This document shows positions 1-9,519 of a stretch of 43,500 nt of DNA, one piece after another. Source of the stretch: an uncultured Bacilli bacterium (GTDB taxonomy: Bacteria > Bacillota_I > Bacilli_A > RF39 > UBA660); NCBI GenBank assembly GCA_947632325.1, contig CANROU010000009.1, positions 1 through 43,500 on the forward strand, in the 5' to 3' direction. Under the pieces are notes generated by a model. The model was not told the DNA's origin. It saw only the letters and a list, made by a program, of their open reading frames with translations, and made no database searches. Positions within the stretch are counted from its first letter, which is position 1. Each line of letters begins with the position of its first letter. A program made the translations under genes and the position numbers.

Positions 1-7
1 AACAAAA

Positions 8-32
8 GAAAAAACCAATCTTTCGATTGATT
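8..32 (-). terminator. tmRNA terminator
   Basis: On the minus strand an 8-bp stem (AATCAATC with GATTGGTT, one G-U pair) closes on a GAAA tetraloop and runs into TTTTTTC. It lies about 40 nt past the tmRNA CCA end. A second small hairpin (GTTCGAA-CTA-TTCGAAC) lies between the CCA end and this terminator. Confidence 0.75.
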
Positions 33-72
33 CCTATATCAAAAGTTCGAATAGTTCGAACAGATTTCCCAA

Positions 73-417
73 TGGTGGAGCTGAGGAGAATCGAACTCCT
101 GTCCGAAAACTGCGTAGCATAAATCTCTACAAGTTTAGCCAACTAATCAATTTAATTGATTCAAACAGTAGCTGACAACCAATTGAATCAACGAGCTTAA
201 AAAAAATTCATTCTAACTTCTAAGCTAAGCTAGAATATACTCTGTTAAAATGAACCCTTTATGTTCCTTACAGAGACAAGAACACAAGAGTGCTTCGCTT
301 ATTTAATTATGCAAAAGCTAATTGATTTCTGTTTCCAGTTATTATTTTTTGCTCGTAACGTGAGCAGTCGACTTGCCATTTATACAAAACAATTCCCGTC
401 GAAGCCATATCAGCCCC
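73..417 (-). ncRNA. ssrA: Transfer-messenger RNA (tmRNA)
   Basis: The RNA rescues stalled ribosomes together with SmpB and adds a degradation tag. The 5' end at 417 begins GGGGCTGATATGGCTTCGAC, and the 3' end reads GTTCGATTC-T-loop, CAGCTCC, A and CCA at 73. The 7-bp acceptor stem pairs GGGGCUG with CAGCUCC (one G-U). The length of 345 nt is normal. The tag frame resumes at GGA at 336 after AATAATAACT, as in Bacillus subtilis, and reads GNRNQLAFA then TAA at 307-309. With the charged alanine the tag is AGNRNQLAFA, ten residues. The hydrophobic LAFA end fits a ClpXP/FtsH-type degron. It has its own promoter and terminator and follows smpB and a kinase-like gene, the usual Bacilli position. Confidence 0.96.
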
Positions 418-425
418 ATGTTTTG

Positions 426-454
426 ATTATATCAAACGACCTTTTAGGCTTCAA
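426..454 (-). promoter_or_regulatory. ssrA promoter
   Basis: Minus strand: -35 TTGAAG (454-449), 17-bp spacer, -10 TATAAT (431-426) preceded by TGA. The tmRNA 5' G at 417 lies 9 nt past the -10. It sits just downstream of the kinase-like gene's stop codon. Confidence 0.85.
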
Positions 455-463
455 GAAGAAACT

Positions 464-1183
464 TTATAATTTTTTTAAAACTTTAGCTCCTTCTTCTAAT
501 GTTTCTATTTCGTGCCCTACAACATTTTCTATTCTGCTATGAAGAATATCAATATATTCTACAGGAGTGATAATTCCCCTATTTAACCTACTACCGATTT
601 GTGAAAAAATAGGATTATTATATTTACTATATGCATCTAAACCATCATTTAACATATTGACGTATAAAAAATTAAAAATATTATTATTATTTTCTAAACA
701 TTCATCAATAGATAAGCCAGCATCATACATATAATAATCAGTATCCATAAATTTGATTTTATTTTCATCTTCACAATACATAGCATTTTGTACATCCATA
801 TCCCAAGCAATTATTTTTTGAGAAGATAAATCAATAATGTTTTTTTGATTATATAAAACAATGCTCTTTAAATCATCAAAACTACCTTTAAAGGGTTGGC
901 ACGATAAATCTAATCCTTTAAAAAGAGCCATAGTATAACCAACGAATTGATCTTCGCAAAAAAGCAATTGACGTGGAAAAGAAAAGTCATCCATATCAAC
1001 TTGTTGAAAAACCATATATTTTTGAATATCTTTCTTTAAGCTTTTTTTCTTAGGTGGATTAAACAATTTTAAAGCTTGATTATCCCATCTATAAACTGCT
1101 CCTTGTTCTCCTTCTCCTAAATAAGGAAGGGTCCTTAAGTGATCTAACTCGCTTTTAGTTACAATAATCCTTTTCTCCTGCAT
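464..1183 (-). CDS. Kinase-fold protein between smpB and ssrA
   Basis: A 239-residue protein whose motif order matches the protein-kinase/phosphotransferase fold. There is a glycine-rich loop at residues 23-30 (GEGEQGAV), the ALKLF lysine at K39, a catalytic-loop-like WDMDVQN (D128 and N133 with the usual five-residue spacing) and a DFG-like MDTD at 146-149. The C-terminal lobe is short and no membrane segment is seen. The substrate is unknown; it could be a small protein kinase or an antibiotic/small-molecule phosphotransferase relative. It starts with ATG after AGGGGG. It has its own promoter at 1208-1236 and lies between smpB and ssrA, with no sequence evidence that it works in trans-translation. 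Function is inferred from motifs only. Confidence 0.7.
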   Translation of the reverse strand: MQEKRIIVTKSELDHLRTLPYLGEGEQGAVYRWDNQALKLFNPPKKKSLKKDIQKYMVFQQVDMDDFSFPRQLLFCEDQFVGYTMALFKGLDLSCQPFKGSFDDLKSIVLYNQKNIIDLSSQKIIAWDMDVQNAMYCEDENKIKFMDTDYYMYDAGLSIDECLENNNNIFNFLYVNMLNDGLDAYSKYNNPIFSQIGSRLNRGIITPVEYIDILHSRIENVVGHEIETLEEGAKVLKKL

Positions 1184-1207
1184 ACTACTACCCCCTAAAG
1201 CGCTGTT

Positions 1208-1236
1208 ATTATATCACATTTTTTTAAAATAAGCAA
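1208..1236 (-). promoter_or_regulatory. Promoter of the kinase-like gene
   Basis: Minus strand TTGCTT (1236-1231), 17-bp spacer, TATAAT (1213-1208), with TGA directly before the -10. It lies 25 nt from the start codon and just after the smpB stop. Confidence 0.7.
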
Positions 1237-1239
1237 TCC

Positions 1240-1677
1240 TTATTTATATTTTTCGATTTTTCTCGCTTCTCTTTGTAAATCTTTTTCCTTAATTGACTCA
1301 CGTTTATCAAAATTCTTTTTTCCCTTACAAACACCTAGTAAAATTTTAGCTTTATTCTTCACAAAATATAACTTTAATGGAACTAAAGTATATCCTTGTA
1401 ATTTAACTTTTTCATCTAATTTTATTATTTCTCTTTTATGTAATAATAATTTTCTAGTTCGTCTTTCATCATGATTAAAAATATTACCTTCATCATAACG
1501 AGCAATAAACATATTTAAAAGTAAAACTTCATTATTTTTAATCACAGCGTAACTATCTTTAATATTACAACTTCCGTTTCTAATGGATTTTATTTCGGTG
1601 CCTTTTAAAACAATACCACATTCTATTTCGCTTTCTACAAAATAATCATGTTTTGCCTTTCTATTTATTATCTCCAT
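1240..1677 (-). CDS. smpB: SsrA-binding protein SmpB
   Basis: SmpB binds the tRNA-like domain of tmRNA and brings it to stalled ribosomes. The 145 residues are family length. The N-terminal stretch with KHDYFVE and the [10 protein letters not shown] loop (about 27-36) is characteristic, as is the lysine-rich C-terminal tail ([11 protein letters not shown]) that enters the mRNA channel. ATG follows TAGGAGTG. It is 14 nt downstream of the CapA-like gene, so rnr, that gene and smpB look like one transcript. Its partner RNA lies two positions downstream. Confidence 0.97.
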   Translation of the reverse strand: MEIINRKAKHDYFVESEIECGIVLKGTEIKSIRNGSCNIKDSYAVIKNNEVLLLNMFIARYDEGNIFNHDERRTRKLLLHKREIIKLDEKVKLQGYTLVPLKLYFVKNKAKILLGVCKGKKNFDKRESIKEKDLQREARKIEKYK

Positions 1678-1691
1678 TATTTCACTCCTAT

Positions 1692-2864
1692 CTAAGGTAA
1701 CATTTCCACTTGATCAGTCATACTAGTAACTACTGATTTATACTTCTCATAATAAGTCATATAATTTGGAAGCAAAGTATTATTTAAGCTTGTATATGGA
1801 TAAACCTTAAAATTACGTTTAGAACCATAACTAGAATGAGTATATACTAATTGGGCTTTTGGTTCTTCTAAGGTAATAGTTGTAACTTTATTTTCTACTA
1901 CTTTCTTTATTTTAACAGAAGCCATCAAACCTGTTAGACGTTCTACTCCTTCTTGATCAGAAATTAAATTACCTAACGAATAAATTACCATGGTTTTTCC
2001 AATAAAAGTGATGGGCTCTACGACATGTGGATGAGCACCAATTATTATATCTACCCCTAAACTAGCTAAATAATTAGCAATCTTCTCTTGTTCAGGTGAT
2101 ACTCCCAAAGAATATTCGGTTCCCCAATGCATAGCTACCAAAACAACATCAACTTTATCGCGAACTCTTTCAACATCAGCTTTAACCAATTCATCTGAAT
2201 ATTCATTATTTAAATATTCTTTGCCCGTAGGCGTTTTTAGTCCATTATTCCAAGTTGTATAAGCCAAAAAAGAATACTTAATGCCATTAATTTCTTTAAT
2301 CACCGGCTCATCTCTTTCAGCAAAAGATAAATAACTACCAGCGGTATATACATCTTTACTATGCCAATAATTAAGAGAGCTTTCTATTCCTTCTTCATTT
2401 TTGTCCATAGTATGATTACTAGCCAAACTAACTAAATTAAAGCCAGCATCAATGAAGGCATCTCCTACTTCCTGAGGAGAATTAAATCTAGGATAATTGG
2501 ATAATCCAAGTTGAGTACCTCCTAAAATTGTCTCTTGATTGTAATATGCTAAATCATATGGTTCTACAATAGGTTTAATTTCACTCAACATCGGTCTAAA
2601 ATCATAGCCACCATCACTGGTTTTAGCATCATTATATACACTATTATGAATCAAAGCATCACCAACCATTATTAAAGAAGCCTCTTTTTCAATACGAGCT
2701 GGTTCCTTAGGAACATTATCAGGTTTAGTTTCTTTTTTTTCTGTTTTTGTAAAATTAAAATTAACAAAGCTAAAGGCTACTCCTAAACCAATTAATATAA
2801 CAGCCAATAACAATATATATTTTATGCTTTTTTTAAGTTTTCTTTTTTTCTTTTTCTTTACCAT
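1692..2864 (-). CDS. CapA-like membrane-anchored metallophosphatase family protein
   Basis: The CapA/PgsA family resembles calcineurin-type metallophosphatases; some members take part in poly-gamma-glutamate synthesis, but most are uncharacterised. The 390 residues start with a basic stretch and one membrane helix (about 13-36), giving an outward-facing domain. Family motifs are present in order: GDALIH (68-73), NQET (109-112), ASNHTMD (148-154), HWG (246-248), GAHPHV (276-281) and YSLGN (295-299). The start ATG follows TAGGAG. It sits 19 nt after rnr and 14 nt before smpB. No pgsB or pgsC neighbour is present, so a polyglutamate role is not supported; a cell-envelope role is more likely. Confidence 0.85.
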   Translation of the reverse strand: MVKKKKKRKLKKSIKYILLLAVILIGLGVAFSFVNFNFTKTEKKETKPDNVPKEPARIEKEASLIMVGDALIHNSVYNDAKTSDGGYDFRPMLSEIKPIVEPYDLAYYNQETILGGTQLGLSNYPRFNSPQEVGDAFIDAGFNLVSLASNHTMDKNEEGIESSLNYWHSKDVYTAGSYLSFAERDEPVIKEINGIKYSFLAYTTWNNGLKTPTGKEYLNNEYSDELVKADVERVRDKVDVVLVAMHWGTEYSLGVSPEQEKIANYLASLGVDIIIGAHPHVVEPITFIGKTMVIYSLGNLISDQEGVERLTGLMASVKIKKVVENKVTTITLEEPKAQLVYTHSSYGSKRNFKVYPYTSLNNTLLPNYMTYYEKYKSVVTSMTDQVEMLP

Positions 2865-2883
2865 AATTTACTCCTACTAATCG

Positions 2884-4992
2884 CTATGATAAACGTTTAA
2901 CTATTGCAAAATCGATTGTCTTTTCTTCTTTAGAAGCTCGTATTACTTTTACCAATACTTCATCACCCATGTGATATACTTCATTATTTTTCTCACCTGT
3001 TAAGGTAAGTGTTTCTTCATTATAATGATAAAAATCATCCATATCCCTTAATGGTACCAATCCTTCAATTAAATTATCAAGTTGTATAAATATTCCAAAA
3101 CTCATAATACCAGAGATCATTCCATGATATTCTTCACCAATATGTTGTTCCATATATTCAGCCATTTTCATATCCTCAACTTCACGCTCACATTCAATAG
3201 AAGCACGTTCTTTAGCTGATGAATGATCACTAACATAAATTAATTTTTCTTCCCAATGAGCAATGGTTTTATTACTTATATCATGATTAAATAAATATGT
3301 TCTTAACAGACGATGAACAGTTGTATCAGGATATCTTCTAATAGGTGAAGTAAAGTGAGTATAACATTTACTAGCAAGTCCATAATGTCCTAAATTTTCA
3401 GGTAAATAAACAGCTTTTTGCATATTGCGAAGTAATAGGCTAGACAAAATAGCAAATTCTTTTTTATCATGTAAGAATTCTAACAATCTTTGCATCGTTT
3501 TAGGTCTTGTATCTTTAAAGTCCCCTGTTACCTGATAGCCAAGGGTTCCAAGAAAAGCAAGAAAACTACGAATTTTTTCTTCTTTAGGATATTCATGTAC
3601 ACGATAAATAAAAGGTAATTCCATATAATAAATATGCCGTGCGACACATTCGTTAGCAGCAATCATAAAATCTTCAATAAGTTTTTCACCAACACCACGA
3701 TTACGTAAAACAATCTCCGTTGGAACACATTTTTCATCTACTAAAATCTTAGCTTCATCAACATCAAAATCTAATTCTCCACGTTCATGTTTCATCTTTC
3801 GCAAAACAGTTGACAATTCCATCATAAGACGCAATGTATCAGCATATTCTTCATATCCTGAAGGGATAGTATTTTCTTCTAATATTTGATTAACCTTCTT
3901 ATAAGTCATTTGAATACGTGATTTAATAACACTTTCAAATATTTCATAATCAACTACTTTACCTTTATCATCAATTTCCATTACACAGGAAATAGTTAAA
4001 CGATCTACTCCTGGATTTAATGAGCATATGCCGTTAGATAATTGATGTGGTAACATAGGTATTACTCTATCTACCAAATAAACACTAGTTCCACGTTCCA
4101 TAGCATCACTATCTAAAGCTGTGCCCTCTTTTACATAATAACTAACATCGGCAATGTGAACACCTAACTTATAATGTCCATTTTCTAACTTTTCTAATGA
4201 GATAGCATCATCAATATCCTTAGTATCATCACCATCAATAGTAAAGATCATTTCATCTCGTAAATCTCGACGATTTTTTAAGTCTTCACTACTAACCTCT
4301 TCTGGAATACTGTTTAATTCCTGTTCTACCTCAGGTGAAAATTGATCTTCAATATTATACTTGTATACAATAGATAAAATATCAACCCCTGGATCATTTT
4401 TATGACCTAAAATCTTAATAACTTCCCCTTGATAACGATTTTTACCCTTGTTATTAGTAATTTTAACTAAAACTTTATGTCCTTCAACCGCGCCTTTGTT
4501 TTTCTTGGGTGGAATCTCAATATCTATTTTCAATTTAGAATCATCTAGTTTAATATATCCAACACCTTTTTTAAAATAAAGTTCACCAACAAAGGTGGAT
4601 AGTTCTCTTTTTAAAATTCTTAAAACTCGCCCTTCTAAACGATCAACATCTTTTTTACTAATGATTTCAACTAATACTATATCATCATGAATAGCCCCAT
4701 TCATATTTTCTTGAGCTACATAAACATCCTCTTTACTATCATCTACATCGACAAACCCAAAGCCCTTTTTATTAGCACGCATGATACCTTTTTTTAAATG
4801 ACTATTTTCTAACAACATATATTTATCTTTATGTGAATGATAAACAATAGCTTCTTTTTCTAATTCATTTAAAGCCATCGTTAATGATGGTAAATCTTCC
4901 GCCCTATTTAAACCTAAAATATCAGCTAATTCAATTAAGGTAATGGCTTTATCCTCATTCTTTAATATTTCCTGTATTTTTTCCTTTATCAT
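2884..4992 (-). CDS. rnr: Ribonuclease R
   Basis: A 3'-5' exoribonuclease that degrades structured RNA and, with tmRNA, faulty mRNA. The 702 residues show an N-terminal winged-helix-like region (about 1-65), cold-shock domains (about 70-200), the RNB catalytic domain with the acidic motif DGDDTKDIDDA (253-263), a TSPIRRYPD motif near 560, and a C-terminal S1 domain (about 620-700). ATG follows AGAAGGTG. Its position between secG and smpB is conserved in Bacilli. The basic C-terminal tail seen in some RNase R proteins is absent; the protein ends just after the S1 domain. Confidence 0.96.
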   Translation of the reverse strand: MIKEKIQEILKNEDKAITLIELADILGLNRAEDLPSLTMALNELEKEAIVYHSHKDKYMLLENSHLKKGIMRANKKGFGFVDVDDSKEDVYVAQENMNGAIHDDIVLVEIISKKDVDRLEGRVLRILKRELSTFVGELYFKKGVGYIKLDDSKLKIDIEIPPKKNKGAVEGHKVLVKITNNKGKNRYQGEVIKILGHKNDPGVDILSIVYKYNIEDQFSPEVEQELNSIPEEVSSEDLKNRRDLRDEMIFTIDGDDTKDIDDAISLEKLENGHYKLGVHIADVSYYVKEGTALDSDAMERGTSVYLVDRVIPMLPHQLSNGICSLNPGVDRLTISCVMEIDDKGKVVDYEIFESVIKSRIQMTYKKVNQILEENTIPSGYEEYADTLRLMMELSTVLRKMKHERGELDFDVDEAKILVDEKCVPTEIVLRNRGVGEKLIEDFMIAANECVARHIYYMELPFIYRVHEYPKEEKIRSFLAFLGTLGYQVTGDFKDTRPKTMQRLLEFLHDKKEFAILSSLLLRNMQKAVYLPENLGHYGLASKCYTHFTSPIRRYPDTTVHRLLRTYLFNHDISNKTIAHWEEKLIYVSDHSSAKERASIECEREVEDMKMAEYMEQHIGEEYHGMISGIMSFGIFIQLDNLIEGLVPLRDMDDFYHYNEETLTLTGEKNNEVYHMGDEVLVKVIRASKEEKTIDFAIVKRLS

Positions 4993-5021
4993 TATTTCAC
5001 CTTCTATTATTATTATAAAAG

Positions 5022-5044
5022 AAAAAGAGCTAAATTAATAGCCC
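5022..5044 (-). terminator. secG terminator
   Basis: On the minus strand GGGCTA pairs with TAGCTC around a TTAATT loop (one G-U), followed by TTTTTCTTTT. It begins 5 nt after the secG stop and precedes a TATAAT-like stretch upstream of rnr. Confidence 0.65.
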
Positions 5045-5048
5045 TTAA

Positions 5049-5264
5049 TTATACAAATGACATGACCACACAAATAACAAAAAAGATAAGTCCTAAAGCC
5101 ATCGTAATTCGACTAATAGCCAATTCACTGCCCCGTTCTTTACGATTACTAAACAAGTCTGAATTACCACCACTGATAATTTGTGATGCACTCTCGGCTT
5201 TACCACTTTGTAATAAAACAATTACAATTAATAGAATTGATACAATTAATAATACTGTCTGCAT
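5049..5264 (-). CDS. secG: Preprotein translocase subunit SecG
   Basis: A small subunit of the SecYEG channel. At 71 residues it is normal size, with an N-terminal helix (about 2-20), the conserved loop QSGKAESASQIISGG and a second helix (about 50-70). ATG follows GAGGAGG. It lies between eno and rnr, the common Bacilli order, and has its own strong promoter. Confidence 0.95.
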   Translation of the reverse strand: MQTVLLIVSILLIVIVLLQSGKAESASQIISGGNSDLFSNRKERGSELAISRITMALGLIFFVICVVMSFV

Positions 5265-5288
5265 AATATCCTCCTCACACGCAACAAT

Positions 5289-5317
5289 AATATAACATAT
5301 TTTATCTTAAATTGCAA
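5289..5317 (-). promoter_or_regulatory. secG promoter
   Basis: Minus strand TTGCAA (5317-5312), 17-bp spacer ending TGT, -10 TATATT (5294-5289). It lies directly after the eno stop and 25 nt from the secG ATG. Confidence 0.8.
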
Positions 5318-5326
5318 ATAAATTAT

Positions 5327-6559
5327 CTATTTCGTATCTTCTAAATCTTCTTCAATTCTTATTAACTGATTATATTTACACATTCTATCAGTTCTAGACA
5401 TTGATCCTGTTTTTATTTGACCTAAGGAAAGCCCTACAGCTAAGTCAGCAATAGTAGTATCTTCTGTTTCACCACTACGATGTGAAATGATAGTATTGTA
5501 ACCGTTATCTTTAGCCAAATTGATTGTTTCTATCGTTTCAGTGATAGTGCCAATTTGATTAACCTTTATTAATATGGCATTGCCGGCATGGCGATTTATT
5601 CCCATTGTTAAATATTTTTTATTAGTAACAAACAAATCATCACCAACTAATTGTACTTTATCACCTAATCGCTTGGTTATTTTTTCAAAACCATCCCAAT
5701 CATTTTCATCAACTGGATCTTCAATAGAAATGATAGGATACTTCTCTATTAATTGTTGATAATAATCAATTAATTCATCAGTAGATAAAATTTTTCCTTC
5801 TCCTGATAGATGATATTTACCATCTCGATAAAAACTACTAGCTGCAACATCTATGGCTAATTTAACATCTTCTCCTGCTGTATACCCAGCTTTTTTAATG
5901 GCTTCCATAATTAAATCGAAGCCCTCTTGATTGCTATTTAAATCAGGAGCAAAACCACCTTCATCTCCAACATTAGTCGATAGGCCCTTTTCATTTAATA
6001 CTTTTTTTAAATTGTGAAATACCTCAGATCCTACTCTAATACGTTCTTTAATAGTATCCCTTTGAGGAATAATCATATATTCTTGAAAATCTAATCGGTT
6101 ATCAGCATGCATTCCACCATTAATTATATTCATCATAGGTACTGGAAGTTGAATTCCTTTACCAACATAACGATATAGTGGCAAATTGGCATTTTCACTA
6201 GCAGCTTTTAAACTAGCCATGGAAACACCTAAAATAGCATTAGCTCCTAAATTAGATTTGGTTGAAGTACCATCTAATTCTATCATTTTTTTGTCAATTA
6301 AGGCCTGATCCTCGACTTCTAGACCAACAATAATAGGCGCTATCTTTAAATTAACATTATCAACGGCTTTTCTTACTCCTTTACCAAGATAACGTTGTTC
6401 ACCATCACGAAGTTCTAAGGCCTCCCTTTCACCTGTTGAGGCACCACTTGGAACGGCTGCTCTACCTAATATTCCATTCTCTAAAATAACATCAACTTCT
6501 ACTGTAGGATTACCTCTAGAATCTAGTATCTCTCTTGCTTTAACTTTCTTTATTTTCAT
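5327..6559 (-). CDS. eno: Enolase
   Basis: Converts 2-phosphoglycerate to phosphoenolpyruvate in glycolysis. The 410 residues keep the SGASTG loop (38-43), catalytic E200 in GDEGG, magnesium ligands D237, E280 and D307, catalytic K332 in IKVNQ, and the [10 protein letters not shown] segment (359-368). It is a little shorter than the usual 430 because the C-terminal tail is short. ATG follows AAAGGAG, which lies inside the end of murD; the genes overlap by 20 nt, suggesting translational coupling. Pairing with murD rather than the other glycolytic genes is unusual. Confidence 0.97.
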   Translation of the reverse strand: MKIKKVKAREILDSRGNPTVEVDVILENGILGRAAVPSGASTGEREALELRDGEQRYLGKGVRKAVDNVNLKIAPIIVGLEVEDQALIDKKMIELDGTSTKSNLGANAILGVSMASLKAASENANLPLYRYVGKGIQLPVPMMNIINGGMHADNRLDFQEYMIIPQRDTIKERIRVGSEVFHNLKKVLNEKGLSTNVGDEGGFAPDLNSNQEGFDLIMEAIKKAGYTAGEDVKLAIDVAASSFYRDGKYHLSGEGKILSTDELIDYYQQLIEKYPIISIEDPVDENDWDGFEKITKRLGDKVQLVGDDLFVTNKKYLTMGINRHAGNAILIKVNQIGTITETIETINLAKDNGYNTIISHRSGETEDTTIADLAVGLSLGQIKTGSMSRTDRMCKYNQLIRIEEDLEDTK

Positions 6560-7901
6560 TAGCTATCTCCTTTACTATTTTCTTATATTCTTCTCCTCTA
6601 TCTTCAAAACACTTATACTGATCCCAAGAAGCAGTAGCCGGACTTAGCAGGATTACATCTCCTTCCTTGGATAACTCAAATCCTTTAACCGTTGCCTCTT
6701 TTAAATTATCAAAAGTCATAACAGGTATTTCAATAGATTCAGCATATGTTTTAATCTTGTTTTTATTTTCACCATAACAAACAATCATTTTGACATTTTT
6801 CATATATTCGGTTAATTCTGTAAAATCTTGCTTACGATCTAGGCCACCCATGATTAAGATAGTAGGCTTGTTGAAGGCCGACAGAGCAATTTGCGTCGAT
6901 TTATTGTTAGTAGCTTTAGAATCATTATAAAACGTTCTACCTTGATAATCACAAACATATTCCAAACGATGTTCAACACCTTTAAAATTATAAACAACTT
7001 CTTGAATAATTTCATTAGAAATACCTAATTCTTTAACTACCATAATGGCTGCCATAATATTTTCATAATTATGTACTCCTGATACTTTAATTTTAGCAAT
7101 AGATAATACTTCTTCATCATAATAATAAATACTTCCATCTTTAATATAACAACCATTTATTTCACTTTTACTAGAAAAATATTTTACTTTAGGTGTAATG
7201 CTCTTAGTAACCTGTAGTACATCATCATTATCAATATTTAAAACAGCAATATCATCTTTTGTTTGATTTTTAAAGATTTTAGCTTTTACCCTTTTATAGT
7301 TATCATAACTTTTAAGAAAATCAATATGAGCTGGACTCAAATTAGTCATAACAGCGATATGCGGTTTAAAAGTATCTAAGTTCTCTAATTGTTGACACGA
7401 AACCTCCATCACAATAATATCATTACTTCTTAATTTTGTTAAGAAACTACACAATGGATAACCTATATTACCTGTTAAATGAACATTTTTCCCGCTGGCC
7501 TTAATAATTTCATAAATTAAAGTTGTCGTTGTTGTTTTACCATTAGTACCAGTTATACCAATTAGCATAATATCCTCTGGCAAAAGACGATAAGCCATCT
7601 CAACTTCATTAATTACCGGAATTCCCAACTCTTTGGCTTTTAATACATATTTGTGATCAATTGGTACTCCAGGATTTTTAATTAAATAATCAAAGCTTTC
7701 ATCTAAAAGATCATCAGGATGACCACCTAAAACAAACTCGACTCCCTTTTCTTTTAATTCATTTAGCTGCTGCTGATTCAATTCTTCTTCCATCTTACCA
7801 TCATTTAATACTACAGTATTACCCCGATCAATCAATACTTTAGCGGCTTCATAACCACTTCTAGCAAATCCTAATATAAATATCTTTTTATTTTGAAACA
7901 T
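6540..7901 (-). CDS. murD: UDP-N-acetylmuramoyl-L-alanine:D-glutamate ligase
   Basis: Adds D-glutamate to UDP-MurNAc-L-alanine in cytoplasmic peptidoglycan synthesis. The chosen 453-residue form begins [16 protein letters not shown], the usual N-terminal Rossmann-like motif. The Mur-ligase P-loop [11 protein letters not shown] is near residue 108, and the family motifs HRLE and NDSKATN follow. An earlier in-frame ATG at 7919 overlaps a TATAAT hexamer and lacks a ribosome site; the ATG at 7901 has GGTGAT five bases upstream, so I chose it. The gene overlaps eno by 20 nt and is divergent from femX. Confidence 0.95.
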   Translation of the reverse strand: MFQNKKIFILGFARSGYEAAKVLIDRGNTVVLNDGKMEEELNQQQLNELKEKGVEFVLGGHPDDLLDESFDYLIKNPGVPIDHKYVLKAKELGIPVINEVEMAYRLLPEDIMLIGITGTNGKTTTTTLIYEIIKASGKNVHLTGNIGYPLCSFLTKLRSNDIIVMEVSCQQLENLDTFKPHIAVMTNLSPAHIDFLKSYDNYKRVKAKIFKNQTKDDIAVLNIDNDDVLQVTKSITPKVKYFSSKSEINGCYIKDGSIYYYDEEVLSIAKIKVSGVHNYENIMAAIMVVKELGISNEIIQEVVYNFKGVEHRLEYVCDYQGRTFYNDSKATNNKSTQIALSAFNKPTILIMGGLDRKQDFTELTEYMKNVKMIVCYGENKNKIKTYAESIEIPVMTFDNLKEATVKGFELSKEGDVILLSPATASWDQYKCFEDRGEEYKKIVKEIANENKES

Positions 7902-7917
7902 TTTATCACCCAATACC

Positions 7918-7923
7918 ATTATA
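7918..7923 (-). promoter_or_regulatory. Candidate murD -10 box
   Basis: Minus-strand TATAAT, 16 nt before the chosen murD start. No convincing -35 lies 16-18 bp upstream, so this is a weaker call than the others. If used, the ATG at 7919 would not be in the transcript. Confidence 0.4.
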
Positions 7924-8010
7924 CTATATTTTAAGAGGAACTTTTACTTTTTATTGTAATTTTTATCTTTTCTAAGATTTAAACAGATAAACATAAACAT
8001 AACTAAATAT

Positions 8011-8039
8011 TTGAAAAACTATCTATAATATGTTATAAT
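8011..8039 (+). promoter_or_regulatory. femX promoter
   Basis: TTGAAA (8011-8016), 17-bp spacer ending TGT, TATAAT (8034-8039). It is the only clear plus-strand promoter in the window and lies 36 nt before the start codon, which is preceded by AAAGGAGA. Confidence 0.85.
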
Positions 8040-8075
8040 GTAATACTATCGTTGATATGAAAGGAGACCATTAAG

Positions 8076-9320
8076 ATGAAAATAATCACCTTACAACCAG
8101 AACAATTTGATCTTTTTGCTAAAAACCATCGTTATCGTAATTATTATCAAACATCAACTTATGGAAAAGCTATGGAACAAATTGGTTATAATACTCACTT
8201 TCTAGGAATTCAAGATGATTTTGGTAATTTAATTGGTGCAGGGCTTGTTTTATATCAAGATGTTTTTATGGGACATAAATATGCTTATGTACCACGGGGA
8301 TTTTTAATGAATTATGATGATCCTACTTTTTTAACTGAATTAGCAGAAAAATTAAAAAAATTATTAGGTAAACAAGGTTTCCTTTATTTAAAATTAGATC
8401 CTTATATTCCATGTACAATTAGAGATAATAAAGGTCATATCATTAACAGTAATCCTGGATCTTCTGAAATTATCACAATGATGAAACAAGCTGGTTTTCA
8501 ACATCATGGACTAAATAAATTCTTTGAAAGTGAAAAAGCTAGATGGGAAGCTATTACAACCTTTAATATGCCAACTAAAGAAATTTATAGGAAATTAGAT
8601 AAAACTACGCGTAATAAAATTAATAAAGCTATTAAAACTGGTATTGAAATAATTAAAGATGAAACTGGTGATGTTGTAACTTTCTATGAATTTGTTAAGA
8701 ATAAACATAACAGGGAATTAAAATATTATCAAGCCCTATATAAGTACTTTAAAGAAAACGAAGCTATAGATATTTACTATGCTCGTATTAACACGGAAAA
8801 ATTTGTCATTAATAGTAAAAATAATTACGAAAAAGCCTTAGAAGAAAACGATAGATTAAATCACCTAATTCAACAACCACCACCAAAAGCTGACATTTCT
8901 AAAATAATTAATAAAAAGATGGAATCTGATAAACTAGTGAATGAATTTAAAAAAGATTTAATATTCGCTACAGATTTACTAAAACGCTATCCCAATGGTA
9001 TTACTATTAGTGGAGCAATAATTATTAAATATGATAATGCCATATTTTTATTAATAGAAGGGTTTAATCCAACTTATAAAGATAAAAATCCTAATTACTT
9101 ACTAAAATGGAAAATCATTGAAGAATACAATGAAAAAGGTTACAAATATTTTAATTTAAACGCTATTACAGGAGAATTTCAACAAAAACATAAATATTCC
9201 GGTCTAAATGAAATGAAAATGGGTTTTAATGCGGTAGCAACGGAATATATTGGGGAATTTGATTTAATCATTAATCCTATCGTATATAATTTATATAAAA
9301 GCGTTAATAAAAAGAAATAA
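8076..9320 (+). CDS. FemA/FemB/FemX-type aminoacyltransferase
   Basis: This family adds amino acids from aminoacyl-tRNA to the lysine of lipid II or peptidoglycan, building the interpeptide bridge. The 414 residues start with the family N-terminus (QTSTYGKAMEQIGY, and YVPRGF near 75) and have two GNAT-like halves. They carry a charged, coiled-coil-like insert (about 245-300) like the helical arm of FemA, and end with the conserved NLNAITGEF and YSGLNEMKMGF segments. The only plus-strand gene here, it is divergent from murD, which supports a wall role. Which position and amino acid it adds cannot be told, so no symbol is given. Confidence 0.9.
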   Translation: MKIITLQPEQFDLFAKNHRYRNYYQTSTYGKAMEQIGYNTHFLGIQDDFGNLIGAGLVLYQDVFMGHKYAYVPRGFLMNYDDPTFLTELAEKLKKLLGKQGFLYLKLDPYIPCTIRDNKGHIINSNPGSSEIITMMKQAGFQHHGLNKFFESEKARWEAITTFNMPTKEIYRKLDKTTRNKINKAIKTGIEIIKDETGDVVTFYEFVKNKHNRELKYYQALYKYFKENEAIDIYYARINTEKFVINSKNNYEKALEENDRLNHLIQQPPPKADISKIINKKMESDKLVNEFKKDLIFATDLLKRYPNGITISGAIIIKYDNAIFLLIEGFNPTYKDKNPNYLLKWKIIEEYNEKGYKYFNLNAITGEFQQKHKYSGLNEMKMGFNAVATEYIGEFDLIINPIVYNLYKSVNKKK

Positions 9321-9346
9321 AGGAAAGTAGATATATACTTTCCTTT
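9320..9346 (+). terminator. femX terminator
   Basis: AAGGAAAGTA pairs with TACTTTCCTT around a short AT-rich loop, starting at the femX stop codon. The downstream T-run is interrupted, so termination may be weak. Confidence 0.55.
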
Positions 9347-9469
9347 ATTGAAATATTTTTAAAAATTAATAAAGTATGTAACAATGAAGCCAGAATTCCC
9401 ATTTTAACTTGTCCTAAATGCGATTCTAAAATGTTTCCAAGTAAAATAGATGATTTACCAAAAAAATAA
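9347..9469 (+). other. Short open frame with a CPKC motif, no start codon
   Basis: After the femX terminator a 40-codon open stretch reads through to TAA at 9467-9469 and encodes ILTCPKCDSKMFPSKIDDL. There is one CxxC pair and one lone upstream cysteine. No ATG, GTG or TTG with a ribosome site opens it. It may be the tail of a lost zinc-ribbon gene, or chance. The rest of the femX-tuf gap holds only the two terminators. Confidence 0.25.
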
Positions 9470-9491
9470 CAATAAACATTAATATTTTATT

Positions 9492-9519
9492 AAAAAAAAA
9501 ATCGAGAAAACTCGATTTT
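9492..9519 (-). terminator. tuf terminator
   Basis: Minus strand AAAATCGAG, TTTT loop, CTCGATTTT, then a T-run. It starts directly after the tuf stop codon. The 9-bp stem and loop are textbook. Confidence 0.9.

Noticed and set aside
261-542. Plus-strand open frame of 93 codons
   Set aside because: It runs antisense through the tmRNA and the end of the kinase-like gene, and lacks a ribosome site.
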